The notes: generated by a model not told the origin, from the letters alone. A DNA stretch of 64,000 bases from Psychromonas sp. CNPT3 (GCF_000153405.2 NC_020802.1:2313883-2377882), one strand, 5' to 3'. Numbered from the stretch's first letter, positions 22,483 to 33,870 are shown. Numbers and translations are program-made.

Positions 22483-23142
22483 ATGCCACATTTTGTTTAT
22501 AATCCGCCACAGACACCTTACCTTGATATTTTATATCAAGATGATGATATCGTTGTCCTTAATAAACCAGCGGGACTGTTAAGCGTACCGGGTCGAGAAA
22601 TAAAACACCGCGACAGTTTAGCGCTGCGTATTTTACGTGTTTGGCCGAATGCTTGTGTAGTACACCGCTTAGATTTAGCCACATCAGGTCTTATTGTGCT
22701 TGCCATGCGTAAATCGGCACAAAGTCATATTGGCCGTCAATTTCAACAAAAAGTTATCGCTAAAACTTATTTTGCGCGTGTAGAGGGATATATTAAAGAA
22801 GACGCTGGTTTAGTTGATCTCCCGATTCGTTGTGATTGGGAAAACCGCCCTCGCCAAATTGTTGATTTTGAGCAAGGAAAAAGTTCACAAACGCAATGGA
22901 AAGTTGTCAGCCGTGAAAATGACAGCACCCTGGTAGAACTCACCCCGCTTACAGGGCGCACGCATCAACTGCGCGTTCACATGCAACAAATTGGTCACCC
23001 CATTCTTGGTGATGATTTTTATGGCAGTGAATTAGCTAAAAAATTATCGACACAACGGTTAGCTCTGCATGCTGCTAAAATCAGCTTAATACATCCCACG
23101 ACAGAAGAGCGCATCAGTTTTGATTGTCCGGTTACATTTTAA
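22483..23142 (+). CDS. rluA: 23S rRNA/tRNA pseudouridine synthase RluA
   Basis: Makes pseudouridine 746 in 23S rRNA and 32 in certain tRNAs. The 219-aa protein carries the catalytic HRLDLATSG (Asp about 64), KPAGLLSVPG at 28-37 and GRTHQLRVH. No S4 domain is present, as expected for RluA. It lies 60 bp after rapA, the same pair as in E. coli. Confidence 0.95.
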   Translation: MPHFVYNPPQTPYLDILYQDDDIVVLNKPAGLLSVPGREIKHRDSLALRILRVWPNACVVHRLDLATSGLIVLAMRKSAQSHIGRQFQQKVIAKTYFARVEGYIKEDAGLVDLPIRCDWENRPRQIVDFEQGKSSQTQWKVVSRENDSTLVELTPLTGRTHQLRVHMQQIGHPILGDDFYGSELAKKLSTQRLALHAAKISLIHPTTEERISFDCPVTF

Positions 23143-23531
23143 AAGAGACGTGTTTGCAGGTTTTGAATCTTGGGGTAGGATGAAAATTAACCGTATTTAG
23201 CTGAACTCATCCGATAAGTATGAAAAGACTTAAATTAACATTCCCCCCCTTTTTTTAACAAGGTAAGATAGGTAAATAATATTTGAGCTCTGCATTTTAA
23301 TAAAAAAAGTTAAGCGTATCCTATGTATAGAGCACTTCTCTTTCTTTTCGAAAAAAAACATCCCATAAAATCATTAAAAGAGTAGCCGAGCTCATCATTA
23401 TTCTCTAATATTTGTCATTAACTTTTATTTACAATAAAACAATAAAGATAATCGAAGATTAAATAGAACTAGCAGTAGTTGCTAATATTTCATATCTACT
23501 CTTCATCACATTAAACGATCACGGACTTACT
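23143..23531. other. 389-bp gap before pntA
   Basis: I see no gene, strong terminator or RNA here. It should contain the pntAB promoter, but I could not single out convincing -35 and -10 boxes. Confidence 0.5.
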
Positions 23532-25070
23532 ATGCAAATAGGTATACCAAGAGAGATCCAAGAAAATGAAAATCGTGTCGCAGCAACACCTAAAACGGTA
23601 GAGCTGTTGATCAAACAAGGTTTTAGCTTTCTTGTTGAACAAAACGCGGGCGCTGGCGCAAGCTTTTCTGATCCAGCTTATCAAGACGCTGGAGCCACTA
23701 TTTCTAATGATGTCACCTCAGTATGGCAAGCAGATATCATTTTTAAAGTAAATGCGCCTACCTCAGCTGAAATCGATATGATTAAAGAGGGCGCAACGCT
23801 AGTCAGTTTTATCTGGCCAGCACAAAATCCCGAGTTACTTAAACAACTCGAAGCAAAAAACATCAGTGTTATTGCTATGGATAGTGTCCCTCGTACTTCT
23901 CGAGCTCAAGCATTAGATGCATTAAGTTCAATGGCGAATATCGCAGGTTACCGTGCGGTTATCGAAGCTGCGAATGAATTTGGCCGTTTCTTTACAGGTC
24001 AAATTACAGCAGCCGGTAAAGTGCCACCAGCAAAAGTAATGATCATCGGCGCGGGTGTTGCAGGTCTTGCAGCTATCGGCACCGCAGGTAGTTTAGGCGC
24101 AATTGTACGCGCCTTTGATACCCGCCCCGAAGTAAAAGAACAAGTAGAAAGTATGGGCGCTGAATTCTTGGAAGTGAACTACCAAGAAGATGAAGCAGAA
24201 GCTAGCGGTACCGGTTACGCAAAAACCATGAGCAAAGGTTATCAAGATGCACAAGCGTTAATGATGTCTGAGCAAGCGAAAGAAGTAGATATTATTATCA
24301 CCACTGCGCTTATTCCTGGAAAACCAGCACCTAAACTCATCTCAAAAGAGATGATTGCATCTATGAAAGCCGGCAGTGTTATTGTCGATTTGGCAGCAGC
24401 TGCAGGTGGTAATGCAGCGTTAACCGTTAAAGATGAAGTCTTTGTTACCGACAATGGCGTGCGCATTATTGGTTATACTGATTTACCAAGTCGTCTTGCA
24501 ACGCAATCAAGCCAACTTTATTCAACAAACTTAGTTAATTTAATGAAATTACTTTGTAAAAATAAAGATGGTCTTATTGATATCGATTTTGACGATGAAG
24601 TTATCCGCGGCGCAACCGTGGTAAAAGATGGCGCAATCTCTTGGCCGGCTCCGCCGATCCAAGTAAGTGCAGCACCAAAAGTTGAAGCGACCGTGGCAAA
24701 AGTGATTGTCGAAAAAACACCTAATAAATATATCAAACCCGTTGCAGCATTGCTTGCTGTCAGTGTGTTTGGTTATATTGCCAGTGTAGCGCCAAGCGAT
24801 TTCTTAGCTCATTTTACCGTCTTTATACTTGCCTGTATCATCGGTTATGGTGTGGTTTGGAATGTAGCACATTCTCTACATACCCCTTTAATGAGCGTAA
24901 CGAACGCAATTAGTGGCATTATTATTATTGGTGCTTTATTACAAGTTGGTAGCGATAACGCTATTGTTACCGTGTTATCTACCATTGCAATTCTTATTGC
25001 AAGTATCAACATAGTGGGCGGTTTTACTGTCACACATCGTATGTTGAAAATGTTCCAAAAGGATAAATAA
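23532..25070 (+). CDS. pntA: NAD(P) transhydrogenase alpha subunit
   Basis: Part of the proton-translocating transhydrogenase that transfers hydride between NADH and NADP+ across the inner membrane. The 512-aa protein has an NAD(H)-binding domain with [12 protein letters not shown], the dinucleotide fold [13 protein letters not shown] (about 173-185) and the mobile loop region, then about four membrane segments in the last 110 residues. pntB follows after 2 bp. Both subunits are complete. Confidence 0.97.
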   Translation: MQIGIPREIQENENRVAATPKTVELLIKQGFSFLVEQNAGAGASFSDPAYQDAGATISNDVTSVWQADIIFKVNAPTSAEIDMIKEGATLVSFIWPAQNPELLKQLEAKNISVIAMDSVPRTSRAQALDALSSMANIAGYRAVIEAANEFGRFFTGQITAAGKVPPAKVMIIGAGVAGLAAIGTAGSLGAIVRAFDTRPEVKEQVESMGAEFLEVNYQEDEAEASGTGYAKTMSKGYQDAQALMMSEQAKEVDIIITTALIPGKPAPKLISKEMIASMKAGSVIVDLAAAAGGNAALTVKDEVFVTDNGVRIIGYTDLPSRLATQSSQLYSTNLVNLMKLLCKNKDGLIDIDFDDEVIRGATVVKDGAISWPAPPIQVSAAPKVEATVAKVIVEKTPNKYIKPVAALLAVSVFGYIASVAPSDFLAHFTVFILACIIGYGVVWNVAHSLHTPLMSVTNAISGIIIIGALLQVGSDNAIVTVLSTIAILIASINIVGGFTVTHRMLKMFQKDK

Positions 25071-25072
25071 TC

Positions 25073-26446
25073 ATGTCTCAAGGATTAATTACAGCCATAT
25101 ATATTATTGCGGCCATCCTGTTTATTTCTAGCCTTAATGGACTCAGTAGCCAAGAAACAGCAAAACGAGGTAATTTCTTCGGTATCCTAGGTATGATCCT
25201 AGCGGTAGTTGCTACGATTGCGAGTTCTCAGGTCTCTGGGTTAGGTTATATTACGGTCGCTATGATCGTGGGCGCTTTAATTGGTGTACGTTTAGCATTA
25301 AAAGTCGAAATGACATCTATGCCAGAGCTTATTGCTATTTTACATAGCTTTGTAGGTCTAGCAGCTGCCTTTATCGGTTTCAACTCTTATATGGATCACG
25401 GCATTCTTATTGGTGCAGCTAAAAGCATCCATGATGTCGAAGTTTTCATCGGGATCTTTATTGGTGCGGTTACCTTTACCGGCTCAATTGTTGCTTTTGG
25501 TAAGCTAAGTGGACGCGTTAAAAGTACGGCTTTATCATTACCGGGTAAAAACTGGATAAACCTAACAGCAATGGCAGCCTCGGCTTTCCTTTTGGTTAGC
25601 TTTGTTAGTGGCGACCTTGGTCTAACTGCCTTGATCATTATGTCAATTATTGCCATGCTTTTCGGTGTGCATCTTGTTGCATCTATCGGTGGTGCAGACA
25701 TGCCGGTTGTGGTCTCTATGCTGAACTCTTATTCAGGTTGGGCGGCTGCTGCGACAGGCTTTATGCTATCGAATGATCTTTTGATTATTACGGGTGCATT
25801 AGTGGGTTCAAGTGGCGCAATTCTTTCTTACATTATGTGTAAAGCAATGAATCGCTCTTTTGTCAGTGTTATCTTGGGCGGTTTTGGTAATGAAGTTGTT
25901 GCTCAAAATGCAGATATTGACCAAGGTACGCATTTTGAAACGAATGCAGTTGAAGCTGCTGACTCTTTGTCTAACGCTAAAAACATCGTGATTGTACCGG
26001 GTTACGGTATGGCTGTCGCACAAGCGCAATACCCTGTTGCCGAGCTTACCAAAATATTACGCGCTAAAGGTAAAAACGTACGTTTTGGTATTCACCCTGT
26101 TGCAGGGCGTCTTCCAGGTCACATGAATGTACTCTTAGCGGAAGCAAAAGTACCTTATGATATCGTGTTAGAAATGGACGAAATCAATGATGACTTTGAA
26201 AAAACAGACGTTGTATTAGTCATTGGTGCAAACGATACGGTTAACCCTGCGGCCAATGAGCCAGGTACGCCTATATCAGGTATGCCAGTGCTAAGTGTTT
26301 GGAATGCAAGTAAAGTAATTGTATTTAAACGCTCTATGGGTGTTGGCTATGCCGGCGTACAAAATCCACTGTTCTTTAAAGAAAACTCAGAAATGCTATT
26401 AGGTGATGCGAAAGTATCCGTCACTGCTATTTTAAAAAACTTATAA
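25073..26446 (+). CDS. pntB: NAD(P) transhydrogenase beta subunit
   Basis: The 457-aa partner of PntA: about eight or nine membrane segments in the first 260 residues, with the proton-channel histidine region [11 protein letters not shown], then the soluble NADP(H)-binding domain with [12 protein letters not shown] and [17 protein letters not shown] motifs. Translationally coupled to pntA (2-bp gap). A strong terminator follows. Confidence 0.97.
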   Translation: MSQGLITAIYIIAAILFISSLNGLSSQETAKRGNFFGILGMILAVVATIASSQVSGLGYITVAMIVGALIGVRLALKVEMTSMPELIAILHSFVGLAAAFIGFNSYMDHGILIGAAKSIHDVEVFIGIFIGAVTFTGSIVAFGKLSGRVKSTALSLPGKNWINLTAMAASAFLLVSFVSGDLGLTALIIMSIIAMLFGVHLVASIGGADMPVVVSMLNSYSGWAAAATGFMLSNDLLIITGALVGSSGAILSYIMCKAMNRSFVSVILGGFGNEVVAQNADIDQGTHFETNAVEAADSLSNAKNIVIVPGYGMAVAQAQYPVAELTKILRAKGKNVRFGIHPVAGRLPGHMNVLLAEAKVPYDIVLEMDEINDDFEKTDVVLVIGANDTVNPAANEPGTPISGMPVLSVWNASKVIVFKRSMGVGYAGVQNPLFFKENSEMLLGDAKVSVTAILKNL

Positions 26447-26462
26447 AATAGCCCTCTAGTAT

Positions 26463-26503
26463 AAAAAAAATCCGCTTCGTTAATCAACGTTGCGGATTTT
26501 TTT
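26463..26503 (+). terminator. rho-independent terminator of pntAB
   Basis: AATCCGC and GCGGATT stem with a long A-run before and T7 after, 20 bp past the pntB stop; probably bidirectional. Confidence 0.85.
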
Positions 26504-26600
26504 ATACGTTTTATTTTGTCACTGTATTTAACCTATTGCGCGACATGTTATTACGCACTTATCACCCTATCAAATCTCCCCCACTATTTAGAAATATCCG

Positions 26601-26699
26601 CGTTTTGAAGTGAGAACAACTATCTCTTACAACTCACGCATTGCTAGTGTTGATTTTTCCTGCGCAATACATGGAAGCTTAATTAATTCCGTTGGTATA
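26601..26699. repeat. partial copy of MITE-like family B
   Basis: From TTTTGAAGTGAGAACAAC to CCGTTGGTATA this matches the right two thirds of the complete copies at 26970, 32224 and 33511. The left third is deleted or diverged. The rest of the gap from 26700 to 26910 shows nothing I can name. Confidence 0.75.
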
Positions 26700-26912
26700 A
26701 CATTACAATGCCGAATAAACACCGCATGAAGTATCTAATAAGCACAATAATTAACGCGCCGTTTACTCTCCTGATTAATAATCGACTTGGTACAGAGCGA
26801 TTAAATCCACAGAGGCGTCCTCTCTCATATTAATAAAAAAACATGTTAATAAAGCCCCTGTTTTATCCAAAACCTTTATCTACTGCCTCACACCTAAATA
26901 CCAAAAAACGCA

Positions 26913-26945
26913 TAAAAAAAAGCAACATCATTAGACTGATGTTGC
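26913..26945 (-). terminator. terminator of the glutamate dehydrogenase gene
   Basis: GCAACATCA-TTAGAC-TGATGTTGC with eight T on the minus strand. A MITE-like copy lies between it and the stop codon. Confidence 0.75.
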
Positions 26946-26969
26946 TTTAAAAAGGCAAATAATAGCCTT

Positions 26970-27130
26970 ATACCAAAGGAACTAAAAAGGTTACCCGTCT
27001 TGCTTGTTGAAATTATCCCTACCTGCGTTGTGAGTTTTGAAGTGAGAACAACTATCTCCTACAACTCACGCCTTGCTAGTGTTAATTTTTCCTGCGCAAT
27101 ACATGAAAACTTAATTAATTCCTTTGGTAT
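26970..27130. mobile_element. MITE-like family B, complete copy
   Basis: 161 bp with terminal inverted repeats ATACCAAAGGAA at left and TTCCTTTGGTAT at right. The inside has the conserved landmarks TACCTGCGTTGTGAGTTTTG and CTGCGCAATAC. No coding capacity. Confidence 0.8.
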
Positions 27131-27152
27131 TATATTTATAGACTGCGACCTA

Positions 27153-30100
27153 TTAACTACTCGATAAATCAAGTAACTCACGCAATGCGACCTGACACAT
27201 ACTAAATTCAGGAAGTTTAACGGCAAGTAAAGCCTCAGACATACGGTACCAACGATCGGCTAAGTTTTGATGTTGTGCTTGCCACGTATCAAATGCTTGT
27301 TTCACGCCGCCTTTATGCCCTTCTTTTTGCATTTCAAGTAAAACAGCTTGCGTCATACGCTTATGTTGCCATTCTAGATCATCTCGCATCGCTTCATGTG
27401 CAAGCGCTTGCCAATGTGTATCTTTTGGCAATAAGTGTAATTGTTTTGCCACTTCAAATAGTTGTAATTTATCTGCGACAAAGAAATACACTTGCGCCGC
27501 TAAATGCGCATCCGTTTCTAATTTATTAGAAACAGAAATAACACTTAATAGTTCATAAATTTGATCACAACTAGATAGCTGATGAGCAAGCTCTGTGGTC
27601 ACACCGCCTTCGGTTAATGATTTCACCAACGCCGTTCTATGCGTGACGACATTACCCATTAATACGGTCTCAATTTCACTTCCCACAACGTGTACTGATG
27701 CTTGGTATTTTTCAATTAAAAGTCCAGTATCAAGTTCATCACGGTGATTGCGAATAAGCCAGCGCGTTCCCTGACTTACCATATCTTTGAGATCTGCAAT
27801 TAAATGACACTGCACACTATAATCAACTTTATTATCCAACGCTTCTATTTGCTCAAGAATACTGTCTAATGAGAAAATATCACGTGCAGCCACCCATGCT
27901 TTACTTAACTCTAGGAAAGAACAACCTGAACTCGCCATTGTACGATGAGCAAAAGTAGAGCCCATAATATTAAACAGATCATTACTCACTTGAGTTGCAA
28001 CAATTTCATTGATCAGAGGGTGACCATGGATCTCCTGCTTATAGTTTTTAACCAATGTTAATGGAAATATTTTTTCCGCTTCGGTTAATAAATACGGATC
28101 ATCGGCTATTTTGGCATTTGCTAATTCTTCTTTCATTTCATTTTTAGCATAAGACAACATAACGGCAAGGCTTGGGCGGGTTAATCCTTTTTGTAATGCT
28201 TTACGTTCATTTAACTCCTCTTCTGCAGGAATAAACTCTAAACCACGATTAAGCTTGCCCTTTTCCTCTAAATCACTGATTAAACGTCGATACTCTTCGA
28301 GGCACTGATAACCATCCATAAAGGAAATACTAATGCTTTGTGCTTGACGATAATTGTTTTTCAACACTAATACTGAAACTTCTGGGGTCATTTTTTCTAA
28401 ACAAACATTACGTTGTTTAACCGTTAAATCACCCTTAGATACCACTTTATCCAAAAGGATTTTAATATTCACTTCTAAATCTGAACAGTTCACGCCACCG
28501 GCGTTATCAATCGCATCGGTGAAACAAAGTCCCCCCTCTAATGAAAACTCAATACGAGCACGTTGGGTAAAGCCTAAATTACCGCCTTCACCGACAACGC
28601 TACAACGTAATTCACAGCCATTAACACGCAATAAATCATTGGCTTTATCACCAACATCCGCATGACTTTCCATCGAACCTTTAACGTACGTGCCGATACC
28701 ACCATTCCAAAGAAGATCAACATGTGCTTTTAATAAGAAATTAATTAACTCTGTTGGAGTGACTTGCTTTTGATAAATATCAAAACGCTTAGCCATCTCT
28801 GGCGTCACTTTTATTGATTTTGCAGTGCGATCAAAGATACCACCACCGGTAGATATCAATGCTTTGTTATAGTCATTCCATCCTACTCTCGGTGTTTCAA
28901 AGAGACGTAAACGTTCTTTATAGTTAGCACCTAAATCACGAGGTGATGGATCGATAAAGATATGTAAATGGTTAAATGCACCGATTAAAGCAATGGTTTT
29001 TGAACTTAACATACCATTACCAAATACATCTCCCGCCATATCACCGATGCCGATAACACTGATAGGTTTTTCTTGTACATTCACACCTAACTCACGGAAA
29101 TGCCGTTGTACGCTGATCCATGCACCACGTGCTGTAATTCCCATTTTTTTATGATCGTAACCATTACTACCACCAGAAGCAAAGGCATCATCAAGCCAAA
29201 AATTACGCTCAGTAGCAAGCTCATTGGCTATATCTGAAAATGTTGCAGTGCCTTTATCGGCTGCGACGACAAGATAAGGATCATCACCGTCATAACGTAC
29301 CATATCAAGAGGAGGTAAAATTTCGCCTTTATTTAAGTTATCTGTCATATCAAGTAAGGCGCTGATAAACATTTTATAACAATGGATCCCCTCTTTCATA
29401 AACTCTTCACGGCCCATCGTAGGACGCAAGCGTTTAGCAAAAAATCCACCTTTTGCACCGACGGGTACGATCACAGAGTTTTTAACTTGTTGCGCTTTAA
29501 CCAAGCCTAACACTTCCGTACGGAAATCTTCGCCTCGATCCGACCAACGTAGTCCGCCTCGAGCCACTTTACCACCACGTAGATGTACACCTTCAAAACG
29601 CGGTGAATAAACAAATACTTCATAACTTAAACGCGGTAACGGTATATCGGAGATTTTATCGTGATCAAATTTAAAGCTGATGTAATCATGCACTTTTCCA
29701 TCTTTTAATTGGAAATAGTTAGTCCGTAATGTTGCCATAATAAGTTCGACATATTTACGTAAAACACGATCCTCATTTAAGTTCGTCACGTCATTTAATG
29801 CATTGATAATTTTATCTTGGCGTTTTTGTTGATCTTCTAAACTAATGGGATTAACGGGATCAAAACGTTTAATAAAGAGTTGAACAATGTCTTTAACCAA
29901 TTTGCTATGCAGTAACAATGTTTTAGCAATACTATAATGACTAAACCCGAAACAAAGTTGTTTTAAATATTTAGCGTAAGCACGTAATATACTCACATCA
30001 CGCCATGTTAGGCCCGATCCTAAGATAAGCTTATTAAACGGATCATTCTCAGCTTCGCCGTACCATATAGATAAAAAGGCATCACTAAAAATTTCATTAT

Positions 30101-31949
30101 AATCATCCGCATCAAAGTCTTTACCCTGATTATAAATTAAGGTGAAATCATATAACCAAAAAGAATCTTCTCCTACTGGCATTACTTTATAAGGGTATTC
30201 TTCTGCTACTTTCAAACCTAAATTTTCTAAAATAGGAATAAGATCAGACAATAGTAATGCGCCATCTTGATGGAACAGTTTTAATTTAAGATCACTACTA
30301 TTGGCCTCAATAGAGCGGTAAAAACGCAACGTCATAGATTTACTTGTATCACTATAAAGTGACTCAATACGCTCGACATCCGTCACTGCAACACGTGCAC
30401 TGAAAATCTCTTGGTAGCTACTTGGAAACGCAAAATTATATTTAGTACTAAGCTTTATTCCCTGCTCTTCACCAAAACGTTCAATCAAAGAATGATGCAA
30501 CTCATCATCCCAACGTTTGGTTAATTGTTTCATACGATCTTGAATCGCTTGCTCTTCTAACACTTGGTTTAAAGGCGCCTTTAAACGCAGAACCAAACGT
30601 AAGCGGGCTAAATTAGATTCACTTAAATAGGTTTGGTAATCAATATCTTCCACATCAAGCGCACGACAAATTAATTTTTCAAAAATCAGTCTGACTTTCG
30701 TATTATAAACATCTCTCGGTACATAAATAGTGGCAATAACAAACTGCTTGTTGCCCGCACAGCGTAAAAACAACTTTAACTCTTTACGCTCTTGAGCATG
30801 TAAAACTTCAATTACATTATTTAATAACGTACTTTCATTACAAAGTAATAAATCTTCTACCGGATAAGTACATAATATTTGGGCTAATTCTTTGTAATAA
30901 TGACTACCAAGACGATAATCGGCTCTTGTTAATATATTTTTAATTTTCTTGCGGATGATCGGGATATCACGAGGGGTTCCACTATAAACAGAGGATGTAT
31001 ATAAACCAATAAAACGATACCCGCCGATGAGCTCTCCACTTGCATTAAAACGTTTGACATAAATAACATCTGGGTAGGCTGCGCGATGCACCATGCCACG
31101 CTCTGACGCTTTACTAAAATGCATTAAAGAATGTTTTTGTAATGTTTGGAATAATTCAAATGGCAGTGCTTTTTGTAAAAAATCAGGGCTTTTAAGTAAG
31201 CCGAGTTGGCTATTTTCAAGCAATTCTAGCTTGCCATTGTTAACAGTAAATTTATCACCACCGATAAAGGTAAAATGATCGTCTAATAACCAGCTTAAAA
31301 AAGTTTGTTGCTCATCAATATCGATGATCGTTTTATTAAATTTATCTTTGTTACTAAACTTCAGCGCTTCCGTAATATTATGTTTCAAACCTACAAAATC
31401 ATTAACAACCAAGTTGACATTTTCTAAGGCCAATTCCATTTTTTTCGCTATTACATCTCTATCTTGTTTTGAACTTGTATGATCAATTTCAAAATAAAGT
31501 AATAATTCATTGGAGCTTTCTGCATTTAATGCACTTAGTTTTCCACTTTTATTACGTACGCTTGCCATCTCACTATAAAAAATATGGTGCAACTTAATAT
31601 TTTGTTCACTCAAGATCAATTTTAAAGTATCTATGACAAAAGGCTGTTTCGGCGATAAAACGCTGATCACCGTATGCGCTGATTGCCATTCATCTTGCTC
31701 TACATCAGGATTAAATACTCTGATCTTCGCTTTATCTCCCTTCCATTGCTGTATCTCTCTCCATAAGGAAACGGTCAAGCCATTCAAATCTTCTTGTGAC
31801 ATTTGAATTAAATCGCGGATCACTACATCACGGTAAACATTATTGATAAATAACTGTAGTGTATTTTGATCTTTATCTGAAAAGTGGGTTTTTAATTGTG
31901 TGAAGATTTGCTCTAAAATATCATTTTTCTGGTTAAGTATTAAACTCAT
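27153..31949 (-). CDS. gdhB: NAD-specific glutamate dehydrogenase, large (180-kDa) class
   Basis: Oxidises glutamate to 2-oxoglutarate and ammonium with NAD+. The 1598-aa length is typical of the large class: a long N-terminal regulatory part with ACT-like repeats, the catalytic core (roughly 720-1240) with KGGFFAKR and GGLRWSDRGEDFRTEVLGLVK substrate-lysine region and GIGDMAGDVFGNGML nucleotide-binding region, and a C-terminal helical part. It stands alone, flanked on both sides by family B repeats. Symbol gdhB is used as in Pseudomonas; other names exist. Confidence 0.94.
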   Translation of the reverse strand: MSLILNQKNDILEQIFTQLKTHFSDKDQNTLQLFINNVYRDVVIRDLIQMSQEDLNGLTVSLWREIQQWKGDKAKIRVFNPDVEQDEWQSAHTVISVLSPKQPFVIDTLKLILSEQNIKLHHIFYSEMASVRNKSGKLSALNAESSNELLLYFEIDHTSSKQDRDVIAKKMELALENVNLVVNDFVGLKHNITEALKFSNKDKFNKTIIDIDEQQTFLSWLLDDHFTFIGGDKFTVNNGKLELLENSQLGLLKSPDFLQKALPFELFQTLQKHSLMHFSKASERGMVHRAAYPDVIYVKRFNASGELIGGYRFIGLYTSSVYSGTPRDIPIIRKKIKNILTRADYRLGSHYYKELAQILCTYPVEDLLLCNESTLLNNVIEVLHAQERKELKLFLRCAGNKQFVIATIYVPRDVYNTKVRLIFEKLICRALDVEDIDYQTYLSESNLARLRLVLRLKAPLNQVLEEQAIQDRMKQLTKRWDDELHHSLIERFGEEQGIKLSTKYNFAFPSSYQEIFSARVAVTDVERIESLYSDTSKSMTLRFYRSIEANSSDLKLKLFHQDGALLLSDLIPILENLGLKVAEEYPYKVMPVGEDSFWLYDFTLIYNQGKDFDADDYNEIFSDAFLSIWYGEAENDPFNKLILGSGLTWRDVSILRAYAKYLKQLCFGFSHYSIAKTLLLHSKLVKDIVQLFIKRFDPVNPISLEDQQKRQDKIINALNDVTNLNEDRVLRKYVELIMATLRTNYFQLKDGKVHDYISFKFDHDKISDIPLPRLSYEVFVYSPRFEGVHLRGGKVARGGLRWSDRGEDFRTEVLGLVKAQQVKNSVIVPVGAKGGFFAKRLRPTMGREEFMKEGIHCYKMFISALLDMTDNLNKGEILPPLDMVRYDGDDPYLVVAADKGTATFSDIANELATERNFWLDDAFASGGSNGYDHKKMGITARGAWISVQRHFRELGVNVQEKPISVIGIGDMAGDVFGNGMLSSKTIALIGAFNHLHIFIDPSPRDLGANYKERLRLFETPRVGWNDYNKALISTGGGIFDRTAKSIKVTPEMAKRFDIYQKQVTPTELINFLLKAHVDLLWNGGIGTYVKGSMESHADVGDKANDLLRVNGCELRCSVVGEGGNLGFTQRARIEFSLEGGLCFTDAIDNAGGVNCSDLEVNIKILLDKVVSKGDLTVKQRNVCLEKMTPEVSVLVLKNNYRQAQSISISFMDGYQCLEEYRRLISDLEEKGKLNRGLEFIPAEEELNERKALQKGLTRPSLAVMLSYAKNEMKEELANAKIADDPYLLTEAEKIFPLTLVKNYKQEIHGHPLINEIVATQVSNDLFNIMGSTFAHRTMASSGCSFLELSKAWVAARDIFSLDSILEQIEALDNKVDYSVQCHLIADLKDMVSQGTRWLIRNHRDELDTGLLIEKYQASVHVVGSEIETVLMGNVVTHRTALVKSLTEGGVTTELAHQLSSCDQIYELLSVISVSNKLETDAHLAAQVYFFVADKLQLFEVAKQLHLLPKDTHWQALAHEAMRDDLEWQHKRMTQAVLLEMQKEGHKGGVKQAFDTWQAQHQNLADRWYRMSEALLAVKLPEFSMCQVALRELLDLSSS

Positions 31950-32223
31950 AATCGCACCTGTCTTAAATAGAGAGAAGTTAAGGCTAGGCTATTAATCTTA
32001 TTTAAAAAAGGTAATTTTTAAGGATATGCGATATATACACGCCAAATGTAAAAAAAAAGTAAACATTGTAGCGAGTTATTAAAAAGAGCCCTTAATTTAC
32101 TGATTTAGAGAATTAAAAATGAACATAAGAGCAATAAGAAAAACAAAAAAAATCAATTTCCGTGAGGGCCGATCTTGAGCATAGGCCCCTCTTTCAGCAT
32201 AACATCTTCACTGTTTAACACTA
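31950..32223. other. upstream region of glutamate dehydrogenase
   Basis: No gene is visible. A hairpin with arms GAGGGCC and GGCCCCTC lies at 32164-32191; it has no adjoining T-run and its role is unknown. The promoter for the large gene should lie here. Confidence 0.4.
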
Positions 32224-32383
32224 ATACCAAAGGAACTAAAAAAGTGATCCGTTTTGCTTGTTGAAATTATCCCTACCTGCGTTGTGAGTTTTGAAGTGAG
32301 AAAAACTATCTCCTGCAACTCACGCATTGCTAGTGTTAATTTTTCCTGCGCAATAGATGAAAGCTTAATTAATTCCTTGGTAT
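32224..32383. mobile_element. MITE-like family B, complete copy
   Basis: About 160 bp, from ATACCAAAGGAACTAA to TTAATTCCTTGGTAT, same orientation as the other copies. Internal landmark sequence is conserved with scattered changes. Confidence 0.8.
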
Positions 32384-32538
32384 AAGTACACTATCAAGAT
32401 GCTTTACCGATTTACGTTTGTTTTTTTAAATGCCTTATCCTTTAGGGAATGACTACAAGCGACTATGTACAAGTTTTAACTTAAATACATTTTGAATCTT
32501 CATTTCAAATCTTAAACGTATTTTTACACCCGCCTACG

Positions 32539-33429
32539 CTATTTAGGTTTATTGACATAATGAAAAATGTAATTGCTAACAGACGCTACCTTGTCCGCAG
32601 GTGCCAACTCAACAGAGCAACACACTAAAGGGTTATCGCCTTTTGCTGCATTATAATCAACGCACAACACTTTTTCAGATAAGGCTTCAGGTAAGCCAGA
32701 TAACGTATAATGACCAATGACAACAGGCTTTATTATCTCTTCAGATAATGCGTCACCCCACCATTTAATGCGTTCACGAGTACGTACTTTACCTGTCTTA
32801 TCTACAAAGGAGTCGCCGGTAGGAAGCTCCCTTTCTGGTCCTTTTAATAAGATTTCACACAAGGTAAACAGCTCATGGCTTTCATCAAACGCATCCTGCC
32901 AATGGGCTTCTTTTAAACTATTATCAGAGTTTAGATAGGGTTTAAGACGCGCAAGAGCCTTTTCATCCCAGCAAGCGTGAATAGCTCGGACTTCCCCAAA
33001 ATCAATAAACAGAGGTAATGATTTAAACCAAGCTATCCAACGTTCATGCTCTTTTGAGCCCTCTATAACCGCCTCTAAAAAAGCTTGATGTTGTATTTTA
33101 TTGTTTTTATTATGTGCTCGCGCCCAGTTTCCATCTGTTTTTTTAGTCATCCAACCAATGGCATTAAACTCATGATTGCCCAATAAACAAAAAGCATGCT
33201 CATGTTTCACTAAAGATTCAACCTGCTCAAGTAAAGCTAAATGGTCGCCATCACAACTTGGGACGCTATCGATTAAATCACCCATAAAAACTAATTGCCC
33301 ACTTTTTAGTGCTGAACTCGCCACATTAATATCAAAATCTATATGTGCTAATAAAGCGACCAGTTTATGGTGCCTTGCATGTATATCACCAATAAAATAA
33401 AGGTGTTTTTTTAACGGCGTTTTAAGCAT
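32539..33429 (-). CDS. calcineurin-like metallophosphoesterase
   Basis: A 296-aa protein with the metal-binding signatures of the PPP/ApaH-like family: GDIHAR (14-19), GDLID (about 50) and GNHE (about 87), and a later GHYTLSG. A di-metal phosphatase acting on a phosphoprotein or nucleotide is expected; the substrate cannot be read from sequence. It is monocistronic, lies between two family B repeats, and has no signal peptide, so it is cytosolic. Confidence 0.85.
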   Translation of the reverse strand: MLKTPLKKHLYFIGDIHARHHKLVALLAHIDFDINVASSALKSGQLVFMGDLIDSVPSCDGDHLALLEQVESLVKHEHAFCLLGNHEFNAIGWMTKKTDGNWARAHNKNNKIQHQAFLEAVIEGSKEHERWIAWFKSLPLFIDFGEVRAIHACWDEKALARLKPYLNSDNSLKEAHWQDAFDESHELFTLCEILLKGPERELPTGDSFVDKTGKVRTRERIKWWGDALSEEIIKPVVIGHYTLSGLPEALSEKVLCVDYNAAKGDNPLVCCSVELAPADKVASVSNYIFHYVNKPK

Positions 33430-33510
33430 TACTATTCCTCAAATGAAAGTTAACTTACATCAGACAGTGCAGGTGGAGAATATAGGTCAATAGATCGATA
33501 CCTTGGTTAA

Positions 33511-33671
33511 ATACCAAAGGAACTAAAAAGGTTACCCGTCTTGCTTGTTGAAATTATCCCTACCTGCGTTGTGAGTTTTGAAGTGAAAACAACTATCTCC
33601 TACAACTCATGCATTGCTAGAGTTAATTTTTCCTGCGCAATACTTGAAAACTTAATTAATTCCTTCGGTAT
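33511..33671. mobile_element. MITE-like family B, complete copy
   Basis: 161 bp from ATACCAAAGGAACTAA to TTCCTTCGGTAT. Very close to the copy at 26970-27130 (few differences). Confidence 0.8.
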
Positions 33672-33828
33672 AATCATTCTTTAAAGTAAAACGAATTAAT
33701 GACAGCCTATTCAATAATCTAATACATATTATTACATTTCAGATAAGATATTAAAATTCAATCGACAAAATAGCGATCAGGGTGGCGCTTAAAAAATGAG
33801 AATGGAACTATAACTAAAAAAAGAGATA

Positions 33829-33870
33829 AAAAAAGGATGCCGTTGTCTTCAACTAAGCATCCCTTCTTTG
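33829..33870 (-). terminator. terminator downstream of groEL-end remnant
   Basis: AAGGATGC and GCATCCCTT (one bulge), with seven T on the minus strand. It lies about 55 bp beyond the stop codon of the groEL 3'-end copy at 33920-33944, as a real groEL terminator would. Confidence 0.6.

Noticed and set aside
28354-28665. Plus-strand frame of 103 codons opposite glutamate dehydrogenase
   Set aside because: Antisense shadow of a conserved gene; no start signal.
32164-32191. GC-rich hairpin as terminator of the phosphatase gene
   Set aside because: No adjoining T-run and it is over 340 bp from the stop codon.
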